Under the pieces are notes generated by a model. It made no database searches. It was not told the origin of the DNA and saw only the letters and a list, made by a program, of their open reading frames with translations. From Paraburkholderia sp. PGU19 (GTDB taxonomy: Bacteria > Pseudomonadota > Gammaproteobacteria > Burkholderiales > Burkholderiaceae): a stretch of 64,000 bases of DNA. A program made the translations under genes and the position numbers. The stretch lies in assembly GCF_013426915.1 (NCBI RefSeq), contig NZ_AP023179.1, positions 1,488,001-1,552,000 on the forward strand, read 5' to 3'. Below are positions 21,710 through 32,228 of this stretch, in pieces. Every line of letters begins with the position of its first letter. Position 1 is the stretch's first letter.

Positions 21710-23008
21710 TCATTCCTCGATGAGCGCGCGCATGTCGACCTTGTGCGCATTCGCGGCGCTGCGCCGCTGCGCAAGCCACATCATGCCCGTGATGAACACG
21801 CCGAACACGGTGATGATCCACTGCACGGGCATCTTCGCCGTCAGCAGGATTGCGTACGCGCCGAGCATCAGCAGCACGGCGAGATTCTGGTTGAAGTTCT
21901 GCACGGCGATCGAGTGGCCGGCGGTGAGCAGCGTCGCGCCGCGGTGCTGGAGAATTGCGTTCATCGGCACGATGAAGAAGCCCGACAGCGCGCCGAGCAG
22001 CACCATCAACGGGTACGCGAAGATGATGTAGGCGGGCGCAAACAGCTCGCCGACGCGCAGGCCTGCGCCGGGCGGAAACAGGCTTTTGTTGTAGAACGCC
22101 ATCGCGACGGCCACGGCGCCCGTGATCAGGCCGACGGGCAGCACCTTGAGCGACGCGCGCAACGGAATCCACGCGGCGGCTGCCGCTGCGCCGATGGCGA
22201 TACCGAGGCCGGCCACACCCTGCATGACGGCCGCTTTCGACAGCGACAGCCCGAGATTCGCGTCGGCCCACTTGAGGACGAGCAATTGCAGCGTGACCGC
22301 GCCGCCCCACATCAGCGTCGTAACCCACAGCGCGACTTGCGCGAGCCGGTCGGCCCACAGCACGTTGAAGCAGCGCACGAACTCGCCGACCAGTTCGCCC
22401 GGCTCCGCCAGCCGGTTCGGATAGCGCGCGCCCGTGTCGGGAATGCCGACATTGAGCGCCGCCGCGATCGCGTAGGTGATCATCACGGCGAGCATCGCGA
22501 GGTCAGCGGCGGAATGGATCAGCGGCCAATGCATGTGCCGCACGAAGTGCGACGCGTAGGTGCTGATCAGCGCGCCGCCCAGCATCGTGCCGACGATGGT
22601 CGACAGCACAGTCGCCGATTCGAGCCACGCGTTCGCGGCGACGAGCCGGTCGGCGGGCAGCAGCTCGGTGAGAATGCCGTACTTCGCGGGCGAGTACGCG
22701 GCCGCGCCGAAGCCGACCACGCCGTAAGCGATCATCGGATGCACGCCGCCGATCATCAGCAGGCAGCCGCACGCCTTCAGCGCGTTCGCGATGAACATCA
22801 CGTGGCGCTTTTGCAGCGCGTCGGCGAATGCGCCGACGAACGGCGCGAGGAGCACATAGGAAATCGTGAAGAAGATCTGCAGCAGTGGTGTGATCCACGC
22901 AGGCGAGCGGATCTCGGTGAGCAGCGCAATGGCCGCGATCAGCAGCGCGTTATCGGCGAGCGACGACACGAACTGTGCCGCGATGATCGTGTAGAAACCT
23001 TTCTTCAT
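21710..23008 (-). CDS. lplT: Lysophospholipid transporter LplT
   Basis: A 432-residue major facilitator superfamily protein with about twelve membrane segments. The start [30 protein letters not shown] and [16 protein letters not shown] (about residues 105-120) match LplT, the inner-membrane flippase that brings lysophosphatidylethanolamine back into the cytoplasm for reacylation. In E. coli it pairs with the acyltransferase Aas, which is not adjacent here. The ATG at 23008 is preferred over an upstream extension because the family start is MKKGF-like. Confidence 0.9.
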   Translation of the reverse strand: MKKGFYTIIAAQFVSSLADNALLIAAIALLTEIRSPAWITPLLQIFFTISYVLLAPFVGAFADALQKRHVMFIANALKACGCLLMIGGVHPMIAYGVVGFGAAAYSPAKYGILTELLPADRLVAANAWLESATVLSTIVGTMLGGALISTYASHFVRHMHWPLIHSAADLAMLAVMITYAIAAALNVGIPDTGARYPNRLAEPGELVGEFVRCFNVLWADRLAQVALWVTTLMWGGAVTLQLLVLKWADANLGLSLSKAAVMQGVAGLGIAIGAAAAAAWIPLRASLKVLPVGLITGAVAVAMAFYNKSLFPPGAGLRVGELFAPAYIIFAYPLMVLLGALSGFFIVPMNAILQHRGATLLTAGHSIAVQNFNQNLAVLLMLGAYAILLTAKMPVQWIITVFGVFITGMMWLAQRRSAANAHKVDMRALIEE

Positions 23009-23094
23009 GGTCCCGATTGAAACACAGCGCCCGCAACTTTGCCTCTGATGCACGTGTCCCGTTGATGCGCGCAATGTATCGCGAGTCACGAGCC

Positions 23095-23124
23095 CAAAAA
23101 GAAAAAAGCGGCCGAGGCCGCTTT
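23095..23124 (-). terminator. Terminator after suhB (minus strand)
   Basis: On the minus strand a 9-bp stem (aaagcggcc / ggccgcttt) is followed by TTTTTTCTTTTT. It lies 18 bases after the suhB stop and separates suhB from lplT. Confidence 0.88.
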
Positions 23125-23141
23125 CAACCGCACGCAGCGTC

Positions 23142-23945
23142 TTAAGCTGCCTGTTCCTTCGTCTTGGTGTAACGCGACAGAATCGGAATCATCTGTGCAT
23201 ACACCTTCGGGTTGCCGGCGACGATCTCATGCAAGTGCAGGAAGTCCGAGTCGCCCGTGTAGTTACCGACCAGGCCGCCCGCTTCCGTGACGAGCAGGCT
23301 GCCTGCCGCCATGTCCCACGCGCTGATGCCTTGCTCGAAGAAGCCGTCGAGGCGGCCCGCCGCGACGTTCGCCAGATCGAGCGCCGCTGCGCCCGGACGG
23401 CGCAGGCCCGCGCAGGCCTTCGTCATGTCGGCGAAGAGTTGCGTGTAGGCTTCGAGCGTGTCCTTTTCGCGGAACGGGAAGCCCGTGCCGATCAGGCTGT
23501 CGGCGAGCCGGTCGCGGCGGCCGACGCGAATGCGCCGGTCGTTCAGATACGCGCCGCGGCCGCGCGAGGCCGTGAACAGGTCGTTGCGTGTCGGGTCATA
23601 GACGACCGCCTGCGTGATGATGCCCTTGTGCGCAAGCGCGATCGACACGCAGTAGTACTGGAAGCCGTGGATGAAGTTCGTGGTGCCGTCGAGGGGATCG
23701 ATGATCCACTGGAATTCGGACTCGTTGCCCGATTCGCCGGACTCTTCGGCGAGGATCGCGTGATCGGGGTAGGCGGTGGTCAGCGTTTCGATGATGGCCG
23801 CTTCGGACGCCTTGTCGACCTCCGTGACGAAATCGTTGTGCTGCTTCTTGCTGACCTGCACGAGGTCGAGATCGAGCGACGCGCGGTTGATGATCTGCCC
23901 GGCGCGGCGAGCGGCCTTGACAGCGATATTGAGCATGGGATGCAT
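23142..23945 (-). CDS. suhB: Inositol monophosphatase family protein SuhB
   Basis: A 267-residue Mg2+-dependent phosphatase of the inositol monophosphatase family. The start [16 protein letters not shown] is very close to E. coli SuhB. The metal site [11 protein letters not shown] is near residue 82, and the second motif [15 protein letters not shown] near 210. SuhB dephosphorylates inositol monophosphate and in E. coli also associates with the rRNA antitermination complex. It is divergent from trmJ across about 350 bases and closed by a strong terminator. Confidence 0.93.
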   Translation of the reverse strand: MHPMLNIAVKAARRAGQIINRASLDLDLVQVSKKQHNDFVTEVDKASEAAIIETLTTAYPDHAILAEESGESGNESEFQWIIDPLDGTTNFIHGFQYYCVSIALAHKGIITQAVVYDPTRNDLFTASRGRGAYLNDRRIRVGRRDRLADSLIGTGFPFREKDTLEAYTQLFADMTKACAGLRRPGAAALDLANVAAGRLDGFFEQGISAWDMAAGSLLVTEAGGLVGNYTGDSDFLHLHEIVAGNPKVYAQMIPILSRYTKTKEQAA

Positions 23946-24292
23946 GAGTCTGGATCCTTGTGCCGGACGCGCACGGCGGCTGCCCGGTGTTAAGCTGAAA
24001 ATGAGCTGTTAATCATGCGAAACGCGCGCCCGACACGACTGGGTCGAAATCTGGCAGCACATTCCGTCGACGGAGACGAATTGAAGAAGAGCGATGCGCG
24101 GTGCCCGATGTTCCCGGTAAGAGGCAATGTGGCACGGCGCGAATATCGAGATTTTACCTGAGTCTCGTCGTTTCGAGGCGGTTCGGGCCGGCCGGCGCAC
24201 GGGCGAACAGGCCTATGACGCTCGTTTGATGCAGTATTGGCCGATCGGCAGATGGAAAGAGGGCGCGGGTTGGGGCTACCATTACTGTTTCC
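23946..24292. other. Intergenic region between suhB and trmJ
   Basis: About 350 bases between divergent genes. It must contain the promoters of both, but I see no convincing -35/-10 pair, RNA gene or coding frame. Short open frames in it are antisense or lack codon bias. Confidence 0.6.
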
Positions 24293-25129
24293 TTGTCTCC
24301 AAAGCTCATCGTGGTTCAAACGCCTGCTTCGCCTTCCTCCAGCACCGCTTCCGACAGCTCCAGCATCGGCGGGGGCTTTACGTCGACGCGTTTCGTACTC
24401 GTCGAGCCAAGTCATCCCGGCAACGTCGGCGCGGCGGCGCGTGCGTTGAAAACCATGGGTTTTTCCCGGCTCGTGCTCGTGTCGCCGCGCGTGGCGGACG
24501 TGAAAAACGACCCGGAAGCCATCGCGATGGCGAGCGGCGCGGACGACGTGCTCGCGTCCGCCCATGTCGTGCCGACGCTCGCCGACGCGCTGTCGGGCGC
24601 GCACTGGTCGCTGGCGCTGACGGCGCGCGCCCGGGAGTACGGGCCGCCGCAACTCGCGCCGCGCGGAGCCGCGATGCAGGCGCGCGAACATGCCGTGCAT
24701 GGCGATATCGCGCTCGTGTTCGGCAACGAGCGCACGGGGCTGTCTAACGAGGACGTCGAACGGTGCAGCGCGCTCGCGCATATTCCGGCCAATCCCGCGT
24801 ACAGCTCGCTGAATCTGTCGCAGGCGATCCAGGTGCTGTCGTACGAGTTGCGCATGGCCTATCTGGTCGACAGCGACGGCTCGGAGTCGGTGGCAGGCGG
24901 CGCGGGCACGCTCGCCCCGAGCGACGAAATCGAGCGCATGTATGTGCACCTGGAAAACGCGCTGATTGCGCTCGACTTTCTCGATCCCGGCAACCCGAAA
25001 AAACTGATGTCGCGCTTGAGGCGGCTATTCGCGCGCTCGGGTCTGGAGCGTGAAGAGGTCAACATCGTGCGCGGAATCGCGAAGCACATCCTGCTGAACG
25101 CGAAAGGGCGCGACGGCCACGAGCGTTGA
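24293..25129 (+). CDS. trmJ: tRNA (cytidine/uridine-2'-O-)-methyltransferase TrmJ
   Basis: A SpoU/SPOUT-family methyltransferase that methylates the ribose of nucleotide 32 in tRNA anticodon loops. Motifs FVLVEPSHPGNVGAAARALKT (after residue 33), IALVFGNERTGLSNED near 143 and IPANPAYSSLNLSQAIQVLSYE near 165 form the knotted SAM site. The Ser-rich N-terminal 30 residues precede the domain. The start is uncertain: TTG at 24293 or GTG at 24311, neither with a clear ribosome site. The C-terminal 60 residues are helical, as in TrmJ. Confidence 0.9.
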   Translation: MSPKLIVVQTPASPSSSTASDSSSIGGGFTSTRFVLVEPSHPGNVGAAARALKTMGFSRLVLVSPRVADVKNDPEAIAMASGADDVLASAHVVPTLADALSGAHWSLALTARAREYGPPQLAPRGAAMQAREHAVHGDIALVFGNERTGLSNEDVERCSALAHIPANPAYSSLNLSQAIQVLSYELRMAYLVDSDGSESVAGGAGTLAPSDEIERMYVHLENALIALDFLDPGNPKKLMSRLRRLFARSGLEREEVNIVRGIAKHILLNAKGRDGHER

Positions 25130-25392
25130 GCCGCGCGTACATCTCACGTCAGGCGCAGCCGCGTGCGTTGCGGCCGTCGCCGTCCGTGAAAACTCAAACC
25201 TTGTCGTCCGCGTGGGCTTCCGGCAGGTTTCGCGCATTCGCCCTACAATGGCCCGAAACGTCATAAGCAAAGCTCGCCGGCTGGAATGCGCATTACTGCG
25301 GACGCAATAGCGGACGCATCAGCGCACGCACCGGCGGCCCGCTCCCCGCGCCATGCGCGGCGGCGATCAATCCCTACGACAGCCTCACTGCC

Positions 25393-26205
25393 ATGTTCAC
25401 GAGACTCCGCGAAGACATCGCCACGATCCGCGAGCGCGATCCCGCCGCCCGCAGCGCCTGGGAAGTCCTCACGTGTTACCCGGGCTTGCACGCGCTGATC
25501 TTCCATCGGTTCGCGCATGCCTGCTGGCGCGCGAACCGCCGCTGGATTGCGCGCTTCGCGTCGCAGTTCGGCCGCTTCATGACAGGTATCGAGATCCACC
25601 CGGGCGCGACGATCGGGCGCCGCGTATTCATCGATCACGGCATGGGCGTCGTGATTGGCGAGACGGCTGAGATCGGCGACGACTGCACGATCTACCAGGG
25701 CGTCACGCTTGGCGGCACGTCGCTCACGCGCGGCGCGAAACGCCATCCAACACTGGAGCGCGGCGTGATCGTCGGCGCGGGCGCGAAGGTCCTCGGCGGT
25801 TTCACGATCGGCGCGGACGCGAAGATCGGCTCGAACGCGGTCGTCGTGAAGCCGGTCCCCGCGGGCGGCACGGCCGTCGGCAATCCGGCGCGCGTGATCA
25901 TGCCGGCGACGGCATCGGTGACAGCGGCTCCCGCATCCACGGGCGCCGATGGCAAGGCGGCGACGGCGCGACCAGGCTTCTGCGCGTACGGCATCACGCC
26001 GAATGCGGACGATCCCGTCTCGCTTGCCATTCATGGGCTGGTCAATCACGCGTCGACGCAATCGCAGCGCATCGACGAAGTCGTCGCGGCGCTCGAACGG
26101 CTCGGCGCAAGTCTTGAAGCGCTGCATGGCGCGGACGCGGCGTTGCTGGATCTGCGCCGTCTGTCGGCGGCGATCGACGGGAAGGTCGAGGTGGCGGCGC
26201 GCTGA
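25393..26205 (+). CDS. cysE: Serine O-acetyltransferase CysE
   Basis: CysE acetylates serine with acetyl-CoA, the first step of cysteine synthesis. The 270-residue protein has the short N-terminal helical domain ([21 protein letters not shown]) and the left-handed beta-helix of hexapeptide repeats ([44 protein letters not shown], about residues 65-110). GNPARV near 170 closes the acyltransferase core. A further 95 residues of Ala-rich and helical tail follow, longer than the E. coli enzyme's short C terminus. Confidence 0.93.
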   Translation: MFTRLREDIATIRERDPAARSAWEVLTCYPGLHALIFHRFAHACWRANRRWIARFASQFGRFMTGIEIHPGATIGRRVFIDHGMGVVIGETAEIGDDCTIYQGVTLGGTSLTRGAKRHPTLERGVIVGAGAKVLGGFTIGADAKIGSNAVVVKPVPAGGTAVGNPARVIMPATASVTAAPASTGADGKAATARPGFCAYGITPNADDPVSLAIHGLVNHASTQSQRIDEVVAALERLGASLEALHGADAALLDLRRLSAAIDGKVEVAAR

Positions 26206-26260
26206 GCGGCGCCAAACCGAAGGGCGCGCGCGGGAAAAGGGTGAAAACGGGTGAAAACGA

Positions 26261-27061
26261 CTACTTGTCCAGCCGCAGCGCCTTGATCCCTTCGGAATCG
26301 ATGCGCACATAACCGCCGCGGCGCTCGCCGTGGTCGAGGTCCCAATCGGGCAGCACCCAGCGCATGCCGCCTTTCTCATGATGCAGCGCCGGCCTGTGCG
26401 TATGGCCGTGAATGATGGTGGCCGTCTTCGTCTTCTTGAAGAGCGCGGCGATGCCTTCCGACGTCACGTCGTAACGCGGTGACACGGGGCGCTGGCGTCC
26501 CGCTTCGCTCGATGCGCGCATTTTTTCCGCCAACGCCTTACGCCAGCGATACGGCCACACCAGAAACAGCCATTGCGCGAAATGGTTGCGCGCGAAGCCA
26601 CGAAAGCGCTGATATTTGCGATCCGACGTGCATTGCGCGTCGCCGTGCGTAAGCGCGATTTTCGTGCCGAACGCGGTGATGACGAACGGATCGGGCAGCC
26701 AGATCGCACCCGCCGCTTTCATGAAGCGTTTGCCCAGCAGGAAGTCGCGGTTGCCGTGCATGATGTAGAGCGCGATGCCGCGCTCCGAGAGCGTGTGCAT
26801 TAGCGCGGCCATGCGGGCGGGGAAGGGCTCGGCGAGCATGTCGTCGCCGATCCAGTATTCGAACAGGTCGCCGAGAATAAAAACGGAATCCGCGTGCTCG
26901 GCCGTCACGCGGATGAAATGCTCGAACGCGGCGACCGTCTGTGGGATCGCCTCGCTCAGATGCAGGTCAGCGATAAAGAAAAACGGGCGCGCCGCGTGCG
27001 GGCGTTTGCCCTCGCCAGGCACGCCCGCAGCGACGCTTCGCAGCGGCGTCTCTTGCAGCAT
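26261..27061 (-). CDS. lpxH: UDP-2,3-diacylglucosamine pyrophosphatase LpxH
   Basis: LpxH hydrolyses UDP-2,3-diacylglucosamine to lipid X in lipid A synthesis at the inner face of the inner membrane. The 266-residue protein has the calcineurin-type metal motifs: IADLHLSE near residue 30, GDLFEYWIGDD near 65, HGNRDFLLG near 101, LTHGD near 136 and HGHTHRP near 220. An N-terminal extension of about 25 residues precedes the core. The two cyclophilin genes follow upstream on the same strand. Confidence 0.92.
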   Translation of the reverse strand: MLQETPLRSVAAGVPGEGKRPHAARPFFFIADLHLSEAIPQTVAAFEHFIRVTAEHADSVFILGDLFEYWIGDDMLAEPFPARMAALMHTLSERGIALYIMHGNRDFLLGKRFMKAAGAIWLPDPFVITAFGTKIALTHGDAQCTSDRKYQRFRGFARNHFAQWLFLVWPYRWRKALAEKMRASSEAGRQRPVSPRYDVTSEGIAALFKKTKTATIIHGHTHRPALHHEKGGMRWVLPDWDLDHGERRGGYVRIDSEGIKALRLDK

Positions 27062-27126
27062 GGAAGTGTGCTTCTCTAGTTGCTCAGCGCTTCTTAAAGA
27101 ATAGGCTGTTCGTTTGAGTAATTCTC

Positions 27127-27621
27127 TTACTCGACGACGACGGCCTTTTCGATGATCACGTCGTCGACGGGCACGTCCTGGTGGAAGCCCTTCGAGCCCG
27201 TTTTCACCTTGCGGATCGCGTCGACGACTTCGAGGCCTTCGACGACCTTGCCGAACACCGCATAGCCCCAGCCTTGCGGCGTCGGCGACGAGTGGTTCAG
27301 GAAGTCGTTGTCGTTCACGTTGATGAAGAACTGGGCGGTCGCCGAGTGCGGGTCGTTCGTGCGCGCCATCGCGACGGAACCCTTCACGTTCTTCAGACCG
27401 TTGTTCGCCTCGTTAGCGATCGGCGTGCTGGTCGGCTTCTGCGTCATGCCCGGCTCGAAACCGCCGCCCTGGATCATGAAGCCGTCGATCACGCGGTGGA
27501 ACACCGTGTTGTCGTAGTGGCCGGCCTTCACATAGGCGAGGAAGTTTTCAACCGACTTCGGCGCCTTCTCGGCGTCCAGTTCCAGCTTGATGACGCCGTG
27601 GTTCGTGTGCAGTTCAACCAT
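27127..27621 (-). CDS. ppiB: Cytoplasmic cyclophilin PpiB
   Basis: A 164-residue peptidyl-prolyl cis-trans isomerase without signal peptide. Cyclophilin motifs are [14 protein letters not shown] near residue 40, a [19 protein letters not shown] stretch near 84-102, and [16 protein letters not shown] near 118. It lies directly downstream of the exported paralogue, an arrangement consistent with an old tandem duplication with separate compartments. Spacing to ppiA is 245 bases. Confidence 0.93.
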   Translation of the reverse strand: MVELHTNHGVIKLELDAEKAPKSVENFLAYVKAGHYDNTVFHRVIDGFMIQGGGFEPGMTQKPTSTPIANEANNGLKNVKGSVAMARTNDPHSATAQFFINVNDNDFLNHSSPTPQGWGYAVFGKVVEGLEVVDAIRKVKTGSKGFHQDVPVDDVIIEKAVVVE

Positions 27622-27866
27622 GATGATTTCCTTTGGGTCTAGGTGAGTGGAGGGCGCGGTGCATCGCCGTCTGAGCGGCCATTGGCCTGCGCCCGTGGCA
27701 TGGTTAGTTCCGGTGCAGCGCTGGCTTTCGTGCAGTGCATCGAGTTGCCGGCGGCTCGCGCGTCACCCTGTTTGCAATTGCGTCGTTTGCTCGTGTGCTA
27801 CCGAGCGCCTGCTCGCGGCCTGCACGGCCGCTTCATTGCCAATCCTGGTTCGGCTTGATTGGCGGC

Positions 27867-28448
27867 TTATTTGCCGACAATTGTCACCGACTGGAGCACG
27901 ATCTGCTTTTGCGGCACATCGCTCATCGGGCCGCGCGACGTGGTCGGCGTGCCCTCGATCTTCTTCACGACGTCCATGCCCGAGGTCACCTTGCCGAACA
28001 CCGCGTAGCCGTTGCCGTCCGGATTCGGGTAGTCGAGGCCGGCATTGTCGACCGTGTTGATGAAGAATTGTGCCGTAGCCGAGTTCGGATCGCTGGTGCG
28101 CGCCATCGCGATCGTGCCTGTCATGTTCTTCAGGCCGTTGCGGCTTTCCAGCGGAATCGGCGCGCGTGTCGGTTTCTCCGCGTAGCTCGTCGTGTAGCCG
28201 CCGCCCTGAACCATGAAGCCGGGAATCACGCGATGGAAGATCGTCCCGTTATATTGACCGGATTTCACATAGTCGAGGAAATTGGCAACCGTCTTGGGCG
28301 CTTTCTCAGGATACAACTCGACGCGGATATCGCCTTCGGACGTCTTCAAGAGAACGGACGGATGCGCAGCCTGTGATCCGTTTTGCGCAAATGCCGGTGC
28401 GTTCGCGATCAGGGCGGCGCTGCCGAGCGCCAACATCAACCATTTCAT
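27867..28448 (-). CDS. ppiA: Periplasmic cyclophilin PpiA
   Basis: A 193-residue exported cyclophilin. The signal peptide (MKWLMLALGSAALIANAPAFA, cut before QNGS) precedes a complete domain with [32 protein letters not shown] and [15 protein letters not shown]. It assists proline isomerisation in periplasmic proteins. Together with ppiB and the TPR gene it occupies the usual place near cysS. Confidence 0.93.
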   Translation of the reverse strand: MKWLMLALGSAALIANAPAFAQNGSQAAHPSVLLKTSEGDIRVELYPEKAPKTVANFLDYVKSGQYNGTIFHRVIPGFMVQGGGYTTSYAEKPTRAPIPLESRNGLKNMTGTIAMARTSDPNSATAQFFINTVDNAGLDYPNPDGNGYAVFGKVTSGMDVVKKIEGTPTTSRGPMSDVPQKQIVLQSVTIVGK

Positions 28449-28530
28449 GTAAATCCTCGGGGTGGAAACAGGGTGAACTCAGATGAAAAACGTCGGCAGG
28501 CGCGCTGCCCGAAAGCATGCGCGCCAGCGC

Positions 28531-29352
28531 TCACTGTGATGGTGCAACGTACGGCGGCGTCGCGAGCGAACCGTTCGGGCCGCCGAACGTGAAGCCCGGC
28601 GTCTCGGTAATGTTCTGCATGGTGCGATTCGTGTAGTCGGTATCAGCCGGCTGGCTGGCCTTCTTCACAGGCGTCTTGCGCGGCGTGACGATTTTCTCGA
28701 TGTCGGCGATGCGCTGGGTTGTCGTGCCGTTGCCTGCGCCCAGCGTTTGGGCGCGGCGATACGCCTGATCCGCCATGCGCAGATAGAGGTCGCCGAGATT
28801 CTCATACGCGAGGCCATAGCCGGGGCTCGCCTTGACGGCCGTTTCCAGCGCGGCGCGCGCTTCCGTATAGCGGCCCTGCTTCGCGTAGAGCGCAGCGAGG
28901 TTGTTGTACGGTTCGGGCAGTTCGGGGAACGTCTCGGTGAGTTCGGTGAACGCGGCGATCGCTTCGTCGTCGCGGTTCAGGCGCGCCAGCACGGTGGCGC
29001 GCTTGAATTTGGCCTGTGCGTCGCGCGGATTCGCGGCGATGCGCGCATCCAGTTGCGAGAGCGCGGCCGTCCAGTTCTTCTGCTGGATCGACGCGTCGGC
29101 GTCGGGTGTCGCGTCACGCACGGCCGGACCGTGCGCAACGGTCGGCGTTTTCTGCGCGACGGCGGGCGCGGCAGGCAGGACCATGAGGGCGAGGCCGCAG
29201 CAGGTTGCGCCCGCTGCCGTGCTCAAGGCCGCGAGTAAACCTGGACGGCTACCCGTACGGGACGACGCGCCGGAAATTGGGCGAAGCGTCGAGCGGAGCG
29301 CCGTCGCGAAGAGGGTCGGGGCGCCTCGCGCGCGGCCGCTGGAGTGTTTCAT
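28531..29352 (-). CDS. Exported TPR-repeat protein
   Basis: A 273-residue protein with an N-terminal signal or membrane segment (about 45-68, LALMVLPAAPAVA) and two to three tetratricopeptide repeats (AKFKRATVLARLNRDDEAIAAF, PYNNLAALYAKQGRYTEA, AYENLGDLYLRMADQAYRRA, residues about 105-195). The C-terminal 80 residues are polar, with KKASQPADT and a Pro/Gly-rich end. TPR proteins hold partner proteins; the partner is unknown. ATG at 29352 is chosen over an in-frame start 33 bases upstream. Confidence 0.8.
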   Translation of the reverse strand: MKHSSGRARGAPTLFATALRSTLRPISGASSRTGSRPGLLAALSTAAGATCCGLALMVLPAAPAVAQKTPTVAHGPAVRDATPDADASIQQKNWTAALSQLDARIAANPRDAQAKFKRATVLARLNRDDEAIAAFTELTETFPELPEPYNNLAALYAKQGRYTEARAALETAVKASPGYGLAYENLGDLYLRMADQAYRRAQTLGAGNGTTTQRIADIEKIVTPRKTPVKKASQPADTDYTNRTMQNITETPGFTFGGPNGSLATPPYVAPSQ

Positions 29353-29600
29353 AGGCTCAGGTCGGGATGTTATACTCCGACCCATTCTAACAAAAGGTCT
29401 GCGCGTTCCGTCGAACCACAGACTGTCTTTTCGCCACTCGTGGTCGTCTCCGCCTTGACGTCAGCCTGATCCCGCGCCGTTGCGCGACAGGCTGTCAGTC
29501 ATGCCGCACCGCCCGTGTTCGTGCATGCAGTTGCATGCTTTCATCGGGCGCGGTATGAACGAAGACCAAGCGGATTTCTTTCGGCCCACGCATCGTCTCT

Positions 29601-30998
29601 ATGGAATCTCTGCGCATCTACAACACGCTCGCGCGTGACAAGCAAAATTTCGTGCCGCTTCATGAAGGCGAAGTGCGTATTTATGTCTGCGGGATGACGG
29701 TGTACGACTACTGTCACGTGGGCCACGCGCGGGTGATGGTCGTATTCGACATCGTGCAGCGCTGGCTGCGCACGCTCGGCTACAAGGTCACCTACGTGCG
29801 CAACATCACCGACATCGAGGACAAGATCATTCGCCGCGCAGTCGAGAACGGCGAGTCGATCCGCGCGCTGACGGACCGCTTCATCGCGGCGCTGCACGAA
29901 GATGCGGACGCGCTCGGCATCGAGCGGCCCGATCTCGAGCCGCGCGCGACGGACTACATTCCGCAGATGCTCCGCATGATCGAGAAGCTCGAGCAGAACG
30001 GCTACGCGTATCAGGCCGCCGACGGCGACGTGAACTACGCGGTGCGCAAGTTCGAGAACTACGGCGCGCTGTCGGGCAAGTCGCTGGAAGACCTGCGCGC
30101 GGGCGAGCGCGTAGCCGCCAACGACGCGAAGCAGGACCCGCTCGACTTCGTGCTGTGGAAGCAGTCGAAACCCGACGAACCCGCCGACACCGGCTGGGAT
30201 TCGAAGTACGGGCGCGGCCGTCCCGGCTGGCACATCGAGTGCTCGGCGATGGGCTGCACGCTGCTCGGCGAGCATTTCGACATTCATGGTGGCGGCCAGG
30301 ATCTGCAGTTTCCGCACCACGAAAACGAAATCGCACAAAGTGAAGGCGCCACGCGCCAAACCTTCGTCAATTACTGGATGCACAACGGCTACGTGCAGAT
30401 CGACAATGAGAAGATGTCGAAGTCGCTCGGCAACTTCTTCACGATCCGCGAAGTGCTCGCGAAGTACGATGCCGAAGTGGTGCGGTTCTTCATTGCGCGC
30501 GCGCATTACCGTTCGCCGCTGAACTACAGCGACACGCATCTCGACGATGCGCGCAGCGCGCTCGCGCGTCTGTACACGGCCTTGAAAGACACGCCGCCGG
30601 AAGCGGGCGAGATCGACTGGAATGAAGCGCATGCGCAGCGTTTTCGTGCGGCGATGAACGACGACTTTAATACGCCTGTCGCGGTGTCTGTGCTGTTCGA
30701 GCTGGCGAGCGAAGTGAACCGCACGCGCGACGCGGCGCTCGCGCGTCAGTTGCACGGTCTCGCGCTGGTGCTCGGATTGCTCAGGCGCGAACCGCGCGTC
30801 TATCTGCAGCAGGCGGCGGGCAGCGAAAGCGAGGGTGCGCTCGATGTCGCAGCGATCGAAACGAAGATCGCCGCGCGCGTCGCTGCGAAGCAGGCGAAGG
30901 ACTACGCCGAGGCAGACCGGATCCGCAAGGAATTGCTGGACGCCGGTATTGCGCTCGAAGACAAACCGGGCGGGTTGACCGAGTGGCGGCGCGTTTGA
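29601..30998 (+). CDS. cysS: Cysteinyl-tRNA synthetase CysS
   Basis: A class I aminoacyl-tRNA synthetase of 465 residues, normal size. Visible features are [16 protein letters not shown] near residue 29 (HIGH-type motif plus a zinc ligand Cys), [10 protein letters not shown] near 211, [10 protein letters not shown] near 239 and KMSKSLGN near 271. It charges tRNA-Cys. The gene follows ppiB/ppiA on the opposite strand and precedes alkA and accA, a conserved Burkholderiaceae order. Confidence 0.96.
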   Translation: MESLRIYNTLARDKQNFVPLHEGEVRIYVCGMTVYDYCHVGHARVMVVFDIVQRWLRTLGYKVTYVRNITDIEDKIIRRAVENGESIRALTDRFIAALHEDADALGIERPDLEPRATDYIPQMLRMIEKLEQNGYAYQAADGDVNYAVRKFENYGALSGKSLEDLRAGERVAANDAKQDPLDFVLWKQSKPDEPADTGWDSKYGRGRPGWHIECSAMGCTLLGEHFDIHGGGQDLQFPHHENEIAQSEGATRQTFVNYWMHNGYVQIDNEKMSKSLGNFFTIREVLAKYDAEVVRFFIARAHYRSPLNYSDTHLDDARSALARLYTALKDTPPEAGEIDWNEAHAQRFRAAMNDDFNTPVAVSVLFELASEVNRTRDAALARQLHGLALVLGLLRREPRVYLQQAAGSESEGALDVAAIETKIAARVAAKQAKDYAEADRIRKELLDAGIALEDKPGGLTEWRRV

Positions 30999-31045
30999 GC
31001 GCACCTCGCACTTCCCACTGATCGACTCGCCAGGCAGGAGGCAGG

Positions 31046-32095
31046 ATGGCAACGGCCACGAAGACGCCGGCTAAACGGGCCACGTCTCAATCAAACGCGG
31101 CAGCTAAAGTAAAGGCAGTACGGGCGCGAAGCGGCGCAGCGAAGGTGGCGGTGAAATCGGCGTCGGCGAAAGGCGTCAAGGCGGATCTGCATGGCCCGCG
31201 CAAAACGACGGGTTCGCATGGCGCGCTCGCGAAGCCGGCGTCGTCCCGACACCTGCCCAACGGCGCGGACCTGCCTGAAGCAACCGCTGTGAAGCCGTCG
31301 CGCGCGCGGGCCGCGCACGCGAAGGGCAACGGCTCGCTGCCCGCGGAACTCGCGGGCGATGCGCAGGAACCCGCTTACGAAAGCCACGAGGCCGAAACGA
31401 TGCGCAAGCCGCGCGCCGCTGTGTCGTCGGCGGAAGGCGAGCAGGCTGTGCAGGGCGACCCGCAGTCGTCCGTCGTCACGCGTCCGGCGTACTGGGACAA
31501 GGCTTGTGCCGATCTCGTCAAGCGCGACCGCATTCTGAAGAAGCTGATCCCGAAGTTCGGACCCGTGCATCTGTCGAGCCGCGCCGATCCGTTCGTTACG
31601 CTGGCGCGCTCGGTGGTCGGCCAGCAGATTTCCGTCTCGTCCGCGCAGTCCATGTGGCAGCGTATCGTCGCCGCCTGTCCGAAGCTCGTGCCGCAACAGA
31701 TCATCAAGCTCGGGCAGGACAGTCTGATGAACTGCGGCGTCTCGAAGCGTAAGGCCGAGTACATTCTCGATCTCGCGCATCACTTCGTGTCGGGTGCTTT
31801 GCACGTCGGCAAGTGGACGTCGATGGAAGACGAGGACGTGATCGCCGAGTTGACGCAGATTCGCGGCATCAGCCGCTGGACGGCTGAGATGTTCCTGATT
31901 TTCGATCTGTCGCGTCCGGACGTGCTGCCGCTCGACGATCCGAATCTGATTCACGCGATCAGCCAGAACTATTTCAGCGGTGAGCCGGTGACGCGCAGCG
32001 AAGCGCGTGAAGTTGCCGCAAACTGGGAGCCGTGGCGCACGGTTGCGACCTGGTACATGTGGCGCAGCCTCGATCCGGCGCCGGCCGGTAGTTGA
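31046..32095 (+). CDS. AlkA-type DNA-3-methyladenine glycosylase with long basic N-terminal tail
   Basis: A base-excision repair enzyme of the HhH-GPD superfamily. The catalytic region occupies about residues 145-349, with ARSVVGQQISVSSAQSMW, the helix-hairpin-helix LTQIRGISRWTAEMFLIF near 270 and the catalytic Asp in VLPLDDPNL near 292. The first 140 residues are low complexity, rich in Lys, Ala, Ser and Arg, resembling histone H1-like tails. Such a tail could increase non-specific DNA binding, which is inference. The ATG has a strong aggaggcagg ribosome site. Confidence 0.88.
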   Translation: MATATKTPAKRATSQSNAAAKVKAVRARSGAAKVAVKSASAKGVKADLHGPRKTTGSHGALAKPASSRHLPNGADLPEATAVKPSRARAAHAKGNGSLPAELAGDAQEPAYESHEAETMRKPRAAVSSAEGEQAVQGDPQSSVVTRPAYWDKACADLVKRDRILKKLIPKFGPVHLSSRADPFVTLARSVVGQQISVSSAQSMWQRIVAACPKLVPQQIIKLGQDSLMNCGVSKRKAEYILDLAHHFVSGALHVGKWTSMEDEDVIAELTQIRGISRWTAEMFLIFDLSRPDVLPLDDPNLIHAISQNYFSGEPVTRSEAREVAANWEPWRTVATWYMWRSLDPAPAGS

Positions 32096-32228
32096 TTCAA
32101 GCATTGAAGCAGAAGGAAAAACCGTCAGAGTCTATTGATTTGTTAAAATTGATAGATTCGAGACGGTTTTGACATGGGCGCGCGCGGTTAGAATACGCGC
32201 TGCCGGTAAGTCGAAGGATTAAAAACCA

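Noticed and set aside
32168..32193. TTGACA and TAGAAT as accA promoter
   Set aside because: The spacer is about 14 bases, too short for a standard promoter, so not listed.
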